Shown: positions 1 to 10,061 of the stretch, one piece after another
Layout of the letters: every line of letters starts with the position of its first letter
How positions within the stretch are numbered: the first letter of the stretch is position 1
Assembly (NCBI GenBank): GCA_913057945.1
Contig: CAJXOF010000016.1
Span: 1-64,000 of the forward strand
Length of the DNA stretch: 64,000 bases
Direction: 5' to 3'
DNA from: an uncultured Hyphomonadaceae bacterium
GTDB taxonomy: Bacteria > Pseudomonadota > Alphaproteobacteria > Caulobacterales > Hyphomonadaceae
The notes under the pieces: model-generated
What the model was told of the DNA's origin: nothing
What the model saw: only the letters and a program-made list of their open reading frames with translations
Databases searched by the model: none
Position numbers and translations under genes: made by a program

Positions 1-233
1 CGGGTGGGCAGGGCGCCAAGGTCAGCGGCCATCAGCACGATCAGGCGGCGCAACAGCGGCTCGGCCTGGGCGAGGAAGCGCGTCAGCTGGCGGAGTTGCC
101 AGCGCGCCAGGAAAGGCAGGCAGGGCAGGCGGCCCAGCCCCAGCGCGCGGCGCATGTCCCCGGCCAGCCAGTCCAGCCGCTCAAGGCTGAACCGGGCCGC
201 ATGAAACAGAAGGTCCGCAGGCGAATGGCTCAT
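1..233 (-). CDS. Hypothetical protein, 3' part beyond left edge
   Basis: An open frame starts with ATG at 233 and runs leftwards off the window without a stop, giving at least 77 residues. The product begins MSHSPADLLFHAARFSLERL and is rich in Leu, Ala and Arg, with an amphipathic, probably helical character and no signal peptide. I do not recognise the family. It is the only frame here with alphaproteobacterial-like codon use and it is followed upstream by a repeat-rich intergenic stretch. The C-terminus is missing, so no function is assigned. Confidence 0.55.
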   Translation of the reverse strand, partial: MSHSPADLLFHAARFSLERLDWLAGDMRRALGLGRLPCLPFLARWQLRQLTRFLAQAEPLLRRLIVLMAADLGALPT

Positions 234-297
234 GCGGGGAAGAATGAGGGCGTCAGCTCTCAGACGGATTGGAGGTGACTTTATCCCCTTTCCGTTT

Positions 298-371
298 CTC
301 CGGCGAATGCCGGAGTCTCTTGCAGCTGAGGGCGCGGAGCCGCCGCACGAGACCCCGGATCAAGTCCGGGG
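298..371. repeat. Two short perfect palindromes in intergenic DNA
   Basis: CTCCGGC-gaat-GCCGGAG lies at 298-315 and CCCCGGA-tcaag-TCCGGGG at 353-371. Both are perfect 7-bp stems with 4-5 base loops. They resemble the short dispersed palindromes common in GC-rich proteobacterial intergenic regions and sit between the truncated left-edge gene and the DUF3008 gene. Neither is followed by a T-run, so they are repeats rather than clear terminators. Confidence 0.6.
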
Positions 372-389
372 AGGCGGCATGGGGCGGGG

Positions 390-575
390 TCAGTCACCCT
401 TCTTTTCGGGGAGGTCGTCATGGCGCGTCGAGGCGAGGTCTTCGAGTTCTTTCTCGCTCATCGACTCGTACATCTCTTTCGAGGCGCCTTGCAGGTCGCT
501 GACCTTGGTGTCGCCGCGCTTGGCGGACAGGGCCGCGCCGGCGGCCTTTTGCTGGGCTTCGGATTGGGCAGGCAT
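390..575 (-). CDS. DUF3008 family small protein
   Basis: This 61-residue hydrophilic protein begins MPAQSEAQQKAAGAALSAKR and contains the motif SKEMYESMSEKELEDLAST. That pattern, an Ala/Gln/Lys-rich start, a GDTKVSDL-like linker and the MxESMSExELEDxA core, is characteristic of the DUF3008 family found in many alphaproteobacteria. The length matches the family. The function is unknown; the high charge and lack of hydrophobic core suggest a partly disordered or nucleic-acid- or stress-associated protein (inference only). It is monocistronic and flanked on both sides by palindromic repeats. Confidence 0.85.
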   Translation of the reverse strand: MPAQSEAQQKAAGAALSAKRGDTKVSDLQGASKEMYESMSEKELEDLASTRHDDLPEKKGD

Positions 576-648
576 TGGGGGCTCCTTCTCGCCAGGATTT
601 GCGGAAGGAACGGGGGAGCCGGGGAAGGGTTCCGGAACTTACGTTCCT

Positions 649-727
649 GTCATCCCGGAATTTGCGCCAGAAAATATCCGGGACCCAGCCCGCGTTCGTG
701 CTTCGACGTCGCTCAGCATGAGCGCTT
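649..727. repeat. Dispersed intergenic palindromes (TCCCGGA and CTTCGAC families)
   Basis: TCCCGGA at 653-659 pairs with TCCGGGA at 677-683. It is followed by a CTTCGACGTCGCTCAGCATGAGCG-type element at about 696-723. Both have recognisable relatives at 5455-5662 and the first also at 7761-7795, showing a dispersed repeat family within this one window. Confidence 0.7.
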
Positions 728-738
728 GTGAGATACAC

Positions 739-829
739 CGTAGGGTGGGTTGAGGCGACGCCGATACCCACCATGCAATGTCCGCCGCAAACCCGATGGT
801 GGGTATCGCTCCGCTCAACCCACCCTACG
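739..829. repeat. Long imperfect inverted repeat just downstream of gyrB
   Basis: The arm at 739-773 (starting CGTAGGGTGGGTTGAGGCG) is complementary to the arm at about 795-829 (ending CTCAACCCACCCTACG), with roughly 30 of 35 positions pairing around a 21-base loop. It ends 6 bases before the gyrB stop codon. The GGGTGGGTTGAG...GATACCCACC pattern recurs in many unrelated bacterial genomes. In RNA it would form a very stable hairpin, so it may end gyrB transcripts or protect their 3' ends, although no T-run follows. Confidence 0.75.
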
Positions 830-834
830 TTTGT

Positions 835-3261
<2,427 letters not shown>

Positions 3262-3447
3262 TCAGGCCTCCTCATCGATTCGTAGATTCGCCTTTGTTTA
3301 TAGGCGATTGGCGCCAAAAAGGGAAACCCTAAGCTGCGTTTCCGGGGTGGTATTTGGGGGGCGTAAAACCCTTGTTTATCAGTGTGTTGCAGGCCTTGGT
3401 AAATGCGGCTGGCCGCGCCCGGCCCCGATCCGTCCGAAAGGGGGGTG

Positions 3448-4134
3448 TCAGCCAAGGTTTACGGGCGTCGGCATAGGCAGGAAATCAGGCAGGCGGGCAA
3501 GGATTTGAGGGTTGCCTGAGACCGTGATTCCGGGCCGTTTGAGCCAGTCAGGCAGGCTGGCGCCATTGTAGACAAGCTCTGCAATATCCTCTGTTGAAGC
3601 TGTCACCTCGACATCCGGATCGGGGATCGTGCCACGCGCCGCAATAATGGCCTGCCGGGCGATGATGACATGACAGGGCTCCCCCTCCAGCGTCAGGGCA
3701 ATCCGGGCAGTGACGCCTTTCGCCAGGGAAGGGTCGAACATGGTTGCGAAGGACATCATCAGGGAGTTCACGCTCATCGGGCCCGGCCCCTTGAAGGGGG
3801 AGCGCACCGCCCAGCGGCCAAGGGTCTGGAAGACAGGGTCCAGTTCCCGGCCCCATTCTGACAGGTCATAGACCTGAAATGCGGCGGGGCGCGGCAATTG
3901 CCTGCGGATAACGATACCGAGGCGCTCAAGTTCTTCCAGCCGCTGGGTCAGCACATTGGCGCTGATGCCGGGCAGGTCGCGCTTGATGTCGGAGAACCGT
4001 TTCGGGCCGAGCATAAGTTCTCGCACGACCAGCAAGGCCCAGCGTTCTCCGATCAGGTCCATGGCGTGCGCTGCGGCGCAGCCATCATCGTATTGCTTGT
4101 TCTTGTCGAGGGGGCGCGGGGTCATCATGGCCAT
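3448..4134 (-). CDS. HxlR-family winged-helix regulator with C-terminal sterol-carrier-like domain
   Basis: The N-terminal 110 residues match HxlR regulators: a conserved Cys (DDGCAAAHAM), the core IGERWALLVVREL, RFSDIKRDLPGISANVLTQR as recognition region, and LERLGIVIRR in the wing. The C-terminal half resembles the SCP2-like domain that some HxlR proteins carry, possibly for a hydrophobic ligand. I chose the ATG at 4134; the open frame continues to a TTG at 4164, which would sit against the operator-like DNA and has no Shine-Dalgarno sequence. It is divergent from the DUF1428 gene at 4248, and four GTTAT/ATAAC half-sites lie between them, so it probably controls both genes. Confidence 0.85.
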   Translation of the reverse strand: MAMMTPRPLDKNKQYDDGCAAAHAMDLIGERWALLVVRELMLGPKRFSDIKRDLPGISANVLTQRLEELERLGIVIRRQLPRPAAFQVYDLSEWGRELDPVFQTLGRWAVRSPFKGPGPMSVNSLMMSFATMFDPSLAKGVTARIALTLEGEPCHVIIARQAIIAARGTIPDPDVEVTASTEDIAELVYNGASLPDWLKRPGITVSGNPQILARLPDFLPMPTPVNLG

Positions 4135-4167
4135 TAGATGGGGAGTTGCCCTGACTTTCAACAATTA

Positions 4168-4210
4168 GTTATTTTTAATAACATGACAGTTGTAAATAAT
4201 AACTTGTTAT
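4168..4210. promoter_or_regulatory. Probable HxlR operator between divergent genes
   Basis: A perfect inverted repeat GTTATTTTTAATAAC lies at 4168-4182 and a perfect palindrome ATAACTTGTTAT at 4199-4210. Together they give four copies of the half-site GTTAT/ATAAC in 43 bp of unusually AT-rich DNA. The block is 33 bp from the HxlR start and 37 bp from the DUF1428 start, nearly symmetrical, as expected for autoregulation plus control of the divergent gene. Confidence 0.65.
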
Positions 4211-4247
4211 GCGACATGCGTTTGGTCGAATACAGGAGAGACGTGAC

Positions 4248-4592
4248 ATGTCAGTTGCACAAATCATGGTGGCGGCCGTGCCCACCGCAAAAAAAGAAGC
4301 CTATCTGGCGCATGCCAAACAGATGCTGCCGCTGTTCAGGAAGCATGGGGCACTGGCCGTTGCCGAGAATTGGGGAGTTGAGGTTCCGGATGGCGAGGTC
4401 ACGTCTTTCCCCATGGCCGTCAAATGTAAGTCTGACGAGACCGTCGTCGTCTCCTGGATCATCTGGCCGGACAAGGTCACACAGGATCAAGCCTGGGAAG
4501 ACATGATGCCGGAAATGCAGAAGATGGGCGACATGCCGTTTGACGGCCAGCGCATGATCTTCGGCACTTTCGACACGGTCCTTGAGGGCTAG
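4248..4592 (+). CDS. DUF1428 (YbaA-like) protein
   Basis: The 114-residue product matches the DUF1428 family through AVPTAKKEAYLAHA, the ENWG-VPDGEVTSFPMAV segment, ETVVVSWIIWPDK and the ending MPFDGQRMIFGTF. The fold is a ferredoxin-like alpha/beta barrel and the role is undefined; some databases label it as RNA-binding without good support. The start at 4248 is set by AGGAGAG at 4234-4240; an upstream in-frame ATG at 4209 falls inside the operator-like palindrome and is unlikely. It is divergent from the HxlR gene and probably under its control, suggesting induction by a small hydrophobic or electrophilic compound (inference). Confidence 0.9.
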   Translation: MSVAQIMVAAVPTAKKEAYLAHAKQMLPLFRKHGALAVAENWGVEVPDGEVTSFPMAVKCKSDETVVVSWIIWPDKVTQDQAWEDMMPEMQKMGDMPFDGQRMIFGTFDTVLEG

Positions 4593-4598
4593 TCTTGC

Positions 4599-5363
4599 CT
4601 AGTCCTTGAAGACCGGCTTGCGCTTTTGCATGAAGGCGGCCGCGGCTTCGGCGAAATCGGGGGATTTCAGCTGTTCGGCAAACATCTTGCCCTCGGCGTC
4701 CATACGGTCCTTCACGGCCTCGCGGTTCATCCGGATCAGCGCCTTGGAGCGGCGGATGGCGGTCGGGGCGGCAATGGCGATGCGCTCGGCGGTGGCGAGC
4801 GCGGCCGACATCAGGCCTGTGTCCGGCTCGACGCGGGAGACGAGGCCGCAATCGAGCGCCTCCTGGGCCGACAGGATGCGGCCGGCGAGCAGGATGTCAT
4901 TCGCCATGGAATTGCCGACAGACAGCGGCAGCAGCAGCGAGGAGCCCGCTTCCGGCACCAGGCCGAGCGCGGTGAAGGGCGCGCGGAAATTGGCGCTCTC
5001 GGCCGCATAGGCGATGTCACAGTGCAGCAGCATGGTCAGGCCGACACCGACAGCGGGGCCGTTCACGGCGGCGATCAGCGGCTTCTCAGCGTCGCGAATG
5101 CCGTTCAGGAAACGCGTGACCGGGGGCTCACCCGATGCGCGCTCCATGTCGGAGGCGAAATCGCCGAGGTCATTGCCGGCCGTGAACATGTCGCCTGCGC
5201 CGGTGAGGATGATGGCGCGGATGCCTGCATCGTCATTGGCGGCGTTGATGGCGTCGGCCAGCGCGCCATACATGGCCTGGGTGAGGGCATTCTTGCGCTC
5301 AGGCCGGTTGATGGTCAGCGTCAGGACGCGGTTTTCAAGGGTCTGGGTGATGTGATCGGTCAT
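4599..5363 (-). CDS. Enoyl-CoA hydratase/isomerase (crotonase family)
   Basis: This 254-residue protein has the crotonase layout: NRPERKNALTQAM near residue 19, the first oxyanion segment TAGNDLGDF near 61, the second NGPAVGVG near 101, and LGLVPEAGSS near 134, whose Glu is the expected acid/base residue. It therefore probably hydrates or isomerises an enoyl-CoA in fatty-acid or related acyl-CoA breakdown. The C-terminal MQKRKPVFKD ending is typical. It converges with the DUF1428 gene with only 6 bp between stops and has no obvious operon partner. The exact acyl substrate cannot be read from sequence. Confidence 0.92.
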   Translation of the reverse strand: MTDHITQTLENRVLTLTINRPERKNALTQAMYGALADAINAANDDAGIRAIILTGAGDMFTAGNDLGDFASDMERASGEPPVTRFLNGIRDAEKPLIAAVNGPAVGVGLTMLLHCDIAYAAESANFRAPFTALGLVPEAGSSLLLPLSVGNSMANDILLAGRILSAQEALDCGLVSRVEPDTGLMSAALATAERIAIAAPTAIRRSKALIRMNREAVKDRMDAEGKMFAEQLKSPDFAEAAAAFMQKRKPVFKD

Positions 5364-5670
5364 GGAACGCTCCGCTGTGGGTTTCCCGCAGGGGTGTGCG
5401 GGGTCCGGCGCGGAGCGTCAATCTCTGACTGTGCGAGAGGGGGTGTGGAGCCCCGCGCAGGCTTCGACTTCGCTCAGCATGAGCGCGTTGGAGGGGGCGG
5501 AGCAAAGTAGGGCCTCATCCTGAGCGGAGTCGAAGGATGAGGATTTGGAGAAAGGGGCCTGGGTCCCGGATAAACGCTGTGCGTTTTCCGGGATGACAGG
5601 AAAGGGACGCTTCCCCGCATTTGTCATCCCGGAAAGCCTGAAAGGCTTATCCGGGACCCAAGGCTTGAGA
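5364..5670. repeat. Gene-free stretch filled with dispersed palindromes
   Basis: This 307-bp gap holds no credible gene. It contains four palindromic elements: CTTCGACTTCGCTCAGCATG at 5462-5481, CATCCTGAGCGGAGTCGAAG at 5516-5535, a hairpin from TCCCGGATAAACGC to GCGTTTTCCGGGA at 5564-5594, and a hairpin from TCCCGGAAAGCCT to AGGCTTATCCGGGA at 5628-5655. The last two are oppositely oriented relatives of the element at 653-683. The stretch lies between the crotonase and helicase genes, and the final hairpin is 16 bp past the helicase stop, where it could act as a 3' end. Confidence 0.75.
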
Positions 5671-7626
5671 TCAGTCCCGTGGCTTCTTGGGGCCCTTCTT
5701 GAAGGGCTTCTTGCCGCCCGCCGGCTTGGGACGCTTGTAGGTCTTGTCGCCCCCGGTGGGCTTGCCCTTGCCGTGAGCCTGCGGCTTGTCCTTGCGGGGC
5801 TTGCCGGCGGGGCGGTCGTCCTGAATGTAATCTGTCAGCGGGTCGAAGGCCTTTTCCGGCGCCGCAGCGGCAGGCTTGGGCTTCTTGGTCAGGTGCGGCT
5901 TGCGCGGCGGCTTGCCGGGCGTGCGCTCACGCGATGGGGCGTAATCCTGGCGCGGCGGCTGGGCCGGCGGCGGGCCATCCAGTGCAAAGGCGCGCAGGCC
6001 CTTTTCCAGCGTGCCATCATTGCCGATCACCTCGAACAAGCGCTTGGCGGCGTCCGATTTCAGCTCGACATGCGTGTCGGCCGGGTTGATGCGGATGGCA
6101 CCGATATCGTCGCGGCCAAGGCCGCCAGCCTTGCACAGCATCGGCAGCAGCCAGCGTGGCTCGGCGTTTTTCTTGCGACCGACATTGATGCCGATCCATG
6201 TCGCGTCATCAAAGCCCTTGCGGTCCTGGCGCTCACGCTTTTCGCGGGGCGGGCGGTCGTCGCGGTCCCGGCGATCAGAACGCTCGTTGCGATCGCGGGG
6301 CGGGGCGCGGTCATCGACATCGCGCAGGTCTTCCGGCGCGGTACGCCCGGCGCGGTGGCGGCGCACGAAAGCGGCAGCGACCTGTTCGGCGCCATAGGTA
6401 TCGATCAAGGTGCGGGCGAGTTCGGCTTCATTGGCGCTGGAATCTTCAGTGAAGATCGGGTCGGCCATCAGGCGCGCATCATCGAGCGCGTTGATTTCGT
6501 CCGCAGACGGCGGTTTCCCCCAGCTGGCTTCGATCTTGGCATCGCGCAGCAGGCGCTCGACGCGGCGGCGGGCACGCGGGGCGACCAGCAGGGCGCTGAC
6601 ACCCTTGCGGCCGGCCCGGCCCGTGCGGCCCGAACGGTGCAGCAGGGTGGCCGGATCGCGCGGCAGGTCTGCATGGATGACGAGGCCGAGATTCTGCAGG
6701 TCGAGTCCGCGGGCGGCGACGTCGGTGGCGATACAGACGCGGGCACGGCCATCGCGCAGGGCCTGGAGCGCGTTGCCGCGTTCCTTCTGGCTCAGTTCAC
6801 CCGACAGGGCGACAACCGGGAAGCCGCGATTGCCCATGCGGCTGATCAGCTTGTTGACGGCGGCGCGGGTCGTGCAGAACACGATGGCGGTCTCGCTGTC
6901 GGAATGGCGGACAATGTTGACGATGGCGTTCTCTTCATCGCCGGGGGCGACGAGCAGGGCGCGGTATTCAATATCGACGTGCTGTTGCTGTTCGGCGGCC
7001 GTGGTGATGCGCATCGCATTCTTCTGGTAGCGCGCGGCGAGGGCGGCGATGCCCTTGGGCACGGTGGCCGAGAACATCAGCGTGCGGCGGGTATCCGGCG
7101 TGCCTTCGAGAATGTGTTCGAGTTCCTCGCGGAAGCCCATGTCGAGCATCTCGTCGGCCTCGTCGAGGACGACAACGCGGACGTTCGAGGCGTCCAGCGA
7201 GCCGCGGCGGATATGGTCTGACAGGCGGCCCGGCGTGCCGACAACAATGTGCGCGCCGCGCGCCAGGGTGCGGCGCTCCTCGCGCATGTCCATGCCGCCG
7301 ACACAAGTGGCCATGCGGGCGCCGGACTTGGCGTAGAGCCATTCCAGTTCGCGGGCGACCTGTTGGGCAAGTTCGCGGGTCGGGGCAACGATGACGGCAA
7401 GCGGCGTGTCAGACTTTTCGAAACGGTCTGCTCCGGCGAGCAGGTCACCGGCCATGGCGAGACCGAAGGCAACGGTCTTGCCGGAGCCGGTCTGGGCGGA
7501 GACGAGGAGGTCCTTGCCGTCCAGTTCTGCTTCAATGACAGAGGATTGGACGGGGGTCAGCGTCTCGTAGCCACGCTGTGCGAGGGCCTCGGCGAGCGCC
7601 GATGGGATGAAAGGGGTATCGGTCAT
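5671..7626 (-). CDS. DEAD-box RNA helicase with DbpA-type RNA-binding domain
   Basis: This 651-residue ATP-dependent RNA helicase probably acts in ribosome assembly or RNA decay. Motifs in order: AQTGSGKT (about 44-51), PTRELAQ, GTPGRL, VLDEADEM, SAT, ATDVAARGLDLQ and HRSGRTGRAGRKG. After a basic linker comes WIGINVGRKKNAEPRWLLP to VELKSDAAKRLFEVI, the fold seen at the C-terminus of DbpA/DeaD, followed by a very Lys/Pro/Gly-rich tail of about 90 residues. I start at the ATG at 7626 (MTDTPFIPSAL), since the 43 extra codons to 7755 are Arg-rich and not family-like. Whether it is a DbpA (23S-specific) or DeaD/CsdA orthologue is uncertain. Confidence 0.95.
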   Translation of the reverse strand: MTDTPFIPSALAEALAQRGYETLTPVQSSVIEAELDGKDLLVSAQTGSGKTVAFGLAMAGDLLAGADRFEKSDTPLAVIVAPTRELAQQVARELEWLYAKSGARMATCVGGMDMREERRTLARGAHIVVGTPGRLSDHIRRGSLDASNVRVVVLDEADEMLDMGFREELEHILEGTPDTRRTLMFSATVPKGIAALAARYQKNAMRITTAAEQQQHVDIEYRALLVAPGDEENAIVNIVRHSDSETAIVFCTTRAAVNKLISRMGNRGFPVVALSGELSQKERGNALQALRDGRARVCIATDVAARGLDLQNLGLVIHADLPRDPATLLHRSGRTGRAGRKGVSALLVAPRARRRVERLLRDAKIEASWGKPPSADEINALDDARLMADPIFTEDSSANEAELARTLIDTYGAEQVAAAFVRRHRAGRTAPEDLRDVDDRAPPRDRNERSDRRDRDDRPPREKRERQDRKGFDDATWIGINVGRKKNAEPRWLLPMLCKAGGLGRDDIGAIRINPADTHVELKSDAAKRLFEVIGNDGTLEKGLRAFALDGPPPAQPPRQDYAPSRERTPGKPPRKPHLTKKPKPAAAAPEKAFDPLTDYIQDDRPAGKPRKDKPQAHGKGKPTGGDKTYKRPKPAGGKKPFKKGPKKPRD

Positions 7627-7760
7627 TTGGTAGGGCTTTCTGGGGCGCTGGCGCAGCTTTCGTGCGCGCCGCGGGAAGATTTTGCCCCCTATGACACGTT
7701 TTTGTGTCTGGCGCCACAAAGTCCGCGCATGTCGGGGCGCCCAAGTCGTTAACACTGTAG

Positions 7761-7795
7761 GTCGTCCCGGAAAGCCTGACAGGCTTATCCGGCCC
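7761..7795. repeat. Copy of the TCCCGGA palindromic repeat
   Basis: GTCGTCCCGGAAAGCCTGAC followed by AGGCTTATCCGG repeats, with few changes, the element at 5623-5657. The internal AAGCCTgacAGGCTT stem is perfect. It lies between the helicase and P450 genes, just past the P450 stop. Confidence 0.7.
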
Positions 7796-7836
7796 TCCTG
7801 AACGCCGTGGCGGGGGCAATCCTTGTCGGGAAGGTT

Positions 7837-9066
7837 CTAGGCTTCCACATTCAGGCGTTCCAGGCCGCGGAAGAAGGGGAGGGCGCGCCAGACGAGGTCT
7901 TGCGGCGGCAGGGAGAGGTCCGGATAGCGGGCGAAGAGTTTCTCGAAGACGCGGCGGGCTTCCATGCGAGCCAGCGGCGCGCCGATGCAGATGTGCGGGC
8001 CGCCGCCAAAGGCGACATGGCTGGCGCGTTTCTGGGTGATGTCGAAGCGTTCCGACTGCTCGAACATGGTCTCGTCGCGATTGGCCGAGGCGAGCGAACA
8101 GAACACGACCTGGCGCGCCTTCATCGGACAGCCGGCGACAGTCCGGTCGGCCTCGACAATGCGCGACGTGGCCGAGACAGGCGCTTCAAAGCGCAGCACT
8201 TCCTCGACGGACTGTGTGCCGAGCGCGGGATTGGATTTCAGGGCAGCGAGCTGGTCCGGATGGGTCAGGAACAGCCAGACGCCATTTCCGATCAGGTCGG
8301 TCGTGGTGAGGTTGCCGCCGACCAGCAGCGCGCCCAGATTGATGCGGATTTCATCATCAGTCAGCGGAGCGTCACCGCTCGCCTGCAGCTGGACCATGTC
8401 CGTGATCAGATCGTCCTGCGGCGCCGTGCGGCGGGCGTCCATCAATTCTGTGAAATAGGCGTCGAGCGCGTGGCTGCCTTTTTCCATGCGCGCGGTCTCT
8501 TGCGGTGTGCGGACGGGGTTCAGGCTGAGGATCACGTCTTCGGACCATTGGCGGAAATCGGGCAGGCGGTCTTCATCCACGCCGAGGATGCGCGCGATGA
8601 CGAGGACCGGGATCGGCACGGCAATCTCCGCCATCAGGTCAAAGACGCCCGAAGCCGGGGCGGCGTCGATCGTGTCGTCGATGATTGCCTCGATCTGGGG
8701 CTTCATCTTCTGGATGCGGGCATAGAACGCCTTGGCGAGGGGCGGGCGCACGCGGGCATGGTCCGGATTGTCGAGGAACAGGATGGAGGTGCGGCGGGGC
8801 TGGTCGTCCTCCTTGACCAGCTGGCGCGAGATGGAGCCTTCCTCGGCGTTCAGCGGGTGGCGGACGAAGCTGCGATCATTGACGGTTTCGCGGATGTCGG
8901 CATAGCGCGTCAGGAACCAGGTCTTGACCATCTCATCGCGCATGACCGGGCAATTTTGGCGCAGGGCTTCCAGCGGCGGGTGGGGATTGTCGCGCGCGCC
9001 GGGTGAGAAAGCGGTCACTTCCAGCACGGATTGCGGCACCTGTGGCGCAGTCTGATCGTCGGCCAT
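7837..9066 (-). CDS. Cytochrome P450
   Basis: A soluble bacterial class I P450 of 409 residues that would oxygenate a hydrophobic substrate with electrons from a ferredoxin/reductase pair. The heme-binding loop FGGGPHICIGAPLA places the Cys ligand near residue 360, and the ExxR motif is in EEVLRF. The I-helix reads GGNLTTTD: the Thr is present but the usual acidic residue before it is Leu. FLDNPDHARVR matches the C-helix region of CYP proteins. No ferredoxin or ferredoxin reductase gene is adjacent, so partners are encoded elsewhere. The substrate is unknown. Confidence 0.95.
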   Translation of the reverse strand: MADDQTAPQVPQSVLEVTAFSPGARDNPHPPLEALRQNCPVMRDEMVKTWFLTRYADIRETVNDRSFVRHPLNAEEGSISRQLVKEDDQPRRTSILFLDNPDHARVRPPLAKAFYARIQKMKPQIEAIIDDTIDAAPASGVFDLMAEIAVPIPVLVIARILGVDEDRLPDFRQWSEDVILSLNPVRTPQETARMEKGSHALDAYFTELMDARRTAPQDDLITDMVQLQASGDAPLTDDEIRINLGALLVGGNLTTTDLIGNGVWLFLTHPDQLAALKSNPALGTQSVEEVLRFEAPVSATSRIVEADRTVAGCPMKARQVVFCSLASANRDETMFEQSERFDITQKRASHVAFGGGPHICIGAPLARMEARRVFEKLFARYPDLSLPPQDLVWRALPFFRGLERLNVEA

Positions 9067-9156
9067 GTTTTCCTCCCTGCCCGGTCTTTGCGCCGGATCA
9101 TTTCAGGGAAGATTAGCACGGAATCCGGGGGAAATCGCGGGTGACCCTACGGGAGG

Positions 9157-9591
9157 CTAGAACTGCATGGGACGCGGGATGCAGCTGGCGGTCGCCTGGG
9201 CAAGGAGGGTGCCGTCTTCGCGGGTCAGCTCGCCGCGGGTGAAGAGGGCGGCGCGGCCCCGGCGGACACATTCGCCGCGCCCGAGGAGGCGCACGCCAAC
9301 CGGCACCGGGCGGAGATAGCTGGTCGTCATCTGCAGGGTCGGGGACATGGCCGGGCCATCCTGCGCAATTGAGCCGGCGAGGCTCATCACTTCATCCAGC
9401 ATGGCCGAGACGAAGCCGCCCTGTGCGTCGCCGCCGGGATTGGTCGCCTGTTCGGGCAGGGTGAAGGCGGCCTCGACCCAGCCGGCGTCAGGATCGAAGG
9501 CGATGAGTTCAAAGCCGAGAAAGGCGGTGGCCCTGGGCGGCGTCTTGTTGGTCAGGAGATCCTGCCAGAAAGCGCGCTTGTCGAATGCCAT
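9157..9591 (-). CDS. PaaI-type hotdog thioesterase (second of pair)
   Basis: This 144-residue protein has the hotdog thioesterase pattern: NPGGDAQGGFVSAMLDEVMS, with the G-G-x3-A-x-L/F-D-E catalytic loop, and TTSYLRPVPVG in the following strand. It would hydrolyse acyl- or aryl-CoA thioesters. Its ATG at 9591 overlaps the TGA of the upstream thioesterase gene by one base (TGATG), so the two are translationally coupled. The two proteins share the same motif order and look like a diverged tandem duplication. Confidence 0.88.
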   Translation of the reverse strand: MAFDKRAFWQDLLTNKTPPRATAFLGFELIAFDPDAGWVEAAFTLPEQATNPGGDAQGGFVSAMLDEVMSLAGSIAQDGPAMSPTLQMTTSYLRPVPVGVRLLGRGECVRRGRAALFTRGELTREDGTLLAQATASCIPRPMQF

Positions 9592-10046
9592 CAGCCGAGG
9601 CGCTTGAACAGCATCGGGATGGCGGTGGCGGTGGCCTTGGCGACGAGTTTGCCGGCGGCGTCAAAGCATTCGGCCTCCATGAAGGCGGCCGACTTGCCAA
9701 GTTTCAGGATGCGCGCCTCGACGCGCGCCTTGCCCGGCATCAGGCGGCGGAGGTAGCTGGTCTTCATTTCCAGCGTCGGCGCCGTCATCGTGATGTTGGA
9801 GGCGATGATGACACAGGTGCTCATCGCTTCGTCCAGCATGGCGGAGATGAAACCGCCCTGAATGGCGCCGGTCGGATTGGCGAAGCTGGGCGAGACGTCG
9901 AAATCCATGCGGATGCGCTGGGCGGCCTGATCGACTTCGGCCAGGCGCATGCCGAGCGTGTCCGAACAGGGCGGGCGCTTTTTCGAGTTCTGGAAGCGTG
10001 CCAGCATCTCGGCGTCCGAGACGCGGGGTTTTTCGTCGTCAGCCAT
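9591..10046 (-). CDS. PaaI-type hotdog thioesterase (first of pair)
   Basis: The product is 151 residues long and shows NPTGAIQGGFISAMLDEAMS and KTSYLRRLMPG, the same hotdog motifs as its downstream neighbour. It would cleave acyl-CoA thioesters, probably as a homodimer or a heteromer with the neighbouring subunit (inference from coupling). A hydrophilic N-terminal arm of about 25 residues precedes the fold. Its start is 15 bp after the sspB stop, so sspB and the two thioesterases may be co-transcribed. Confidence 0.88.
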   Translation of the reverse strand: MADDEKPRVSDAEMLARFQNSKKRPPCSDTLGMRLAEVDQAAQRIRMDFDVSPSFANPTGAIQGGFISAMLDEAMSTCVIIASNITMTAPTLEMKTSYLRRLMPGKARVEARILKLGKSAAFMEAECFDAAGKLVAKATATAIPMLFKRLG

Positions 10047-10061
10047 CAGGTCCGGCAGCGC

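Noticed and set aside
5545..7221. A 558-codon plus-strand frame opposite the DEAD-box helicase
   Set aside because: It is an antisense shadow: composition is Arg/Ala/Gly-rich and it runs through intergenic repeats, whereas the helicase on the minus strand has every expected motif.
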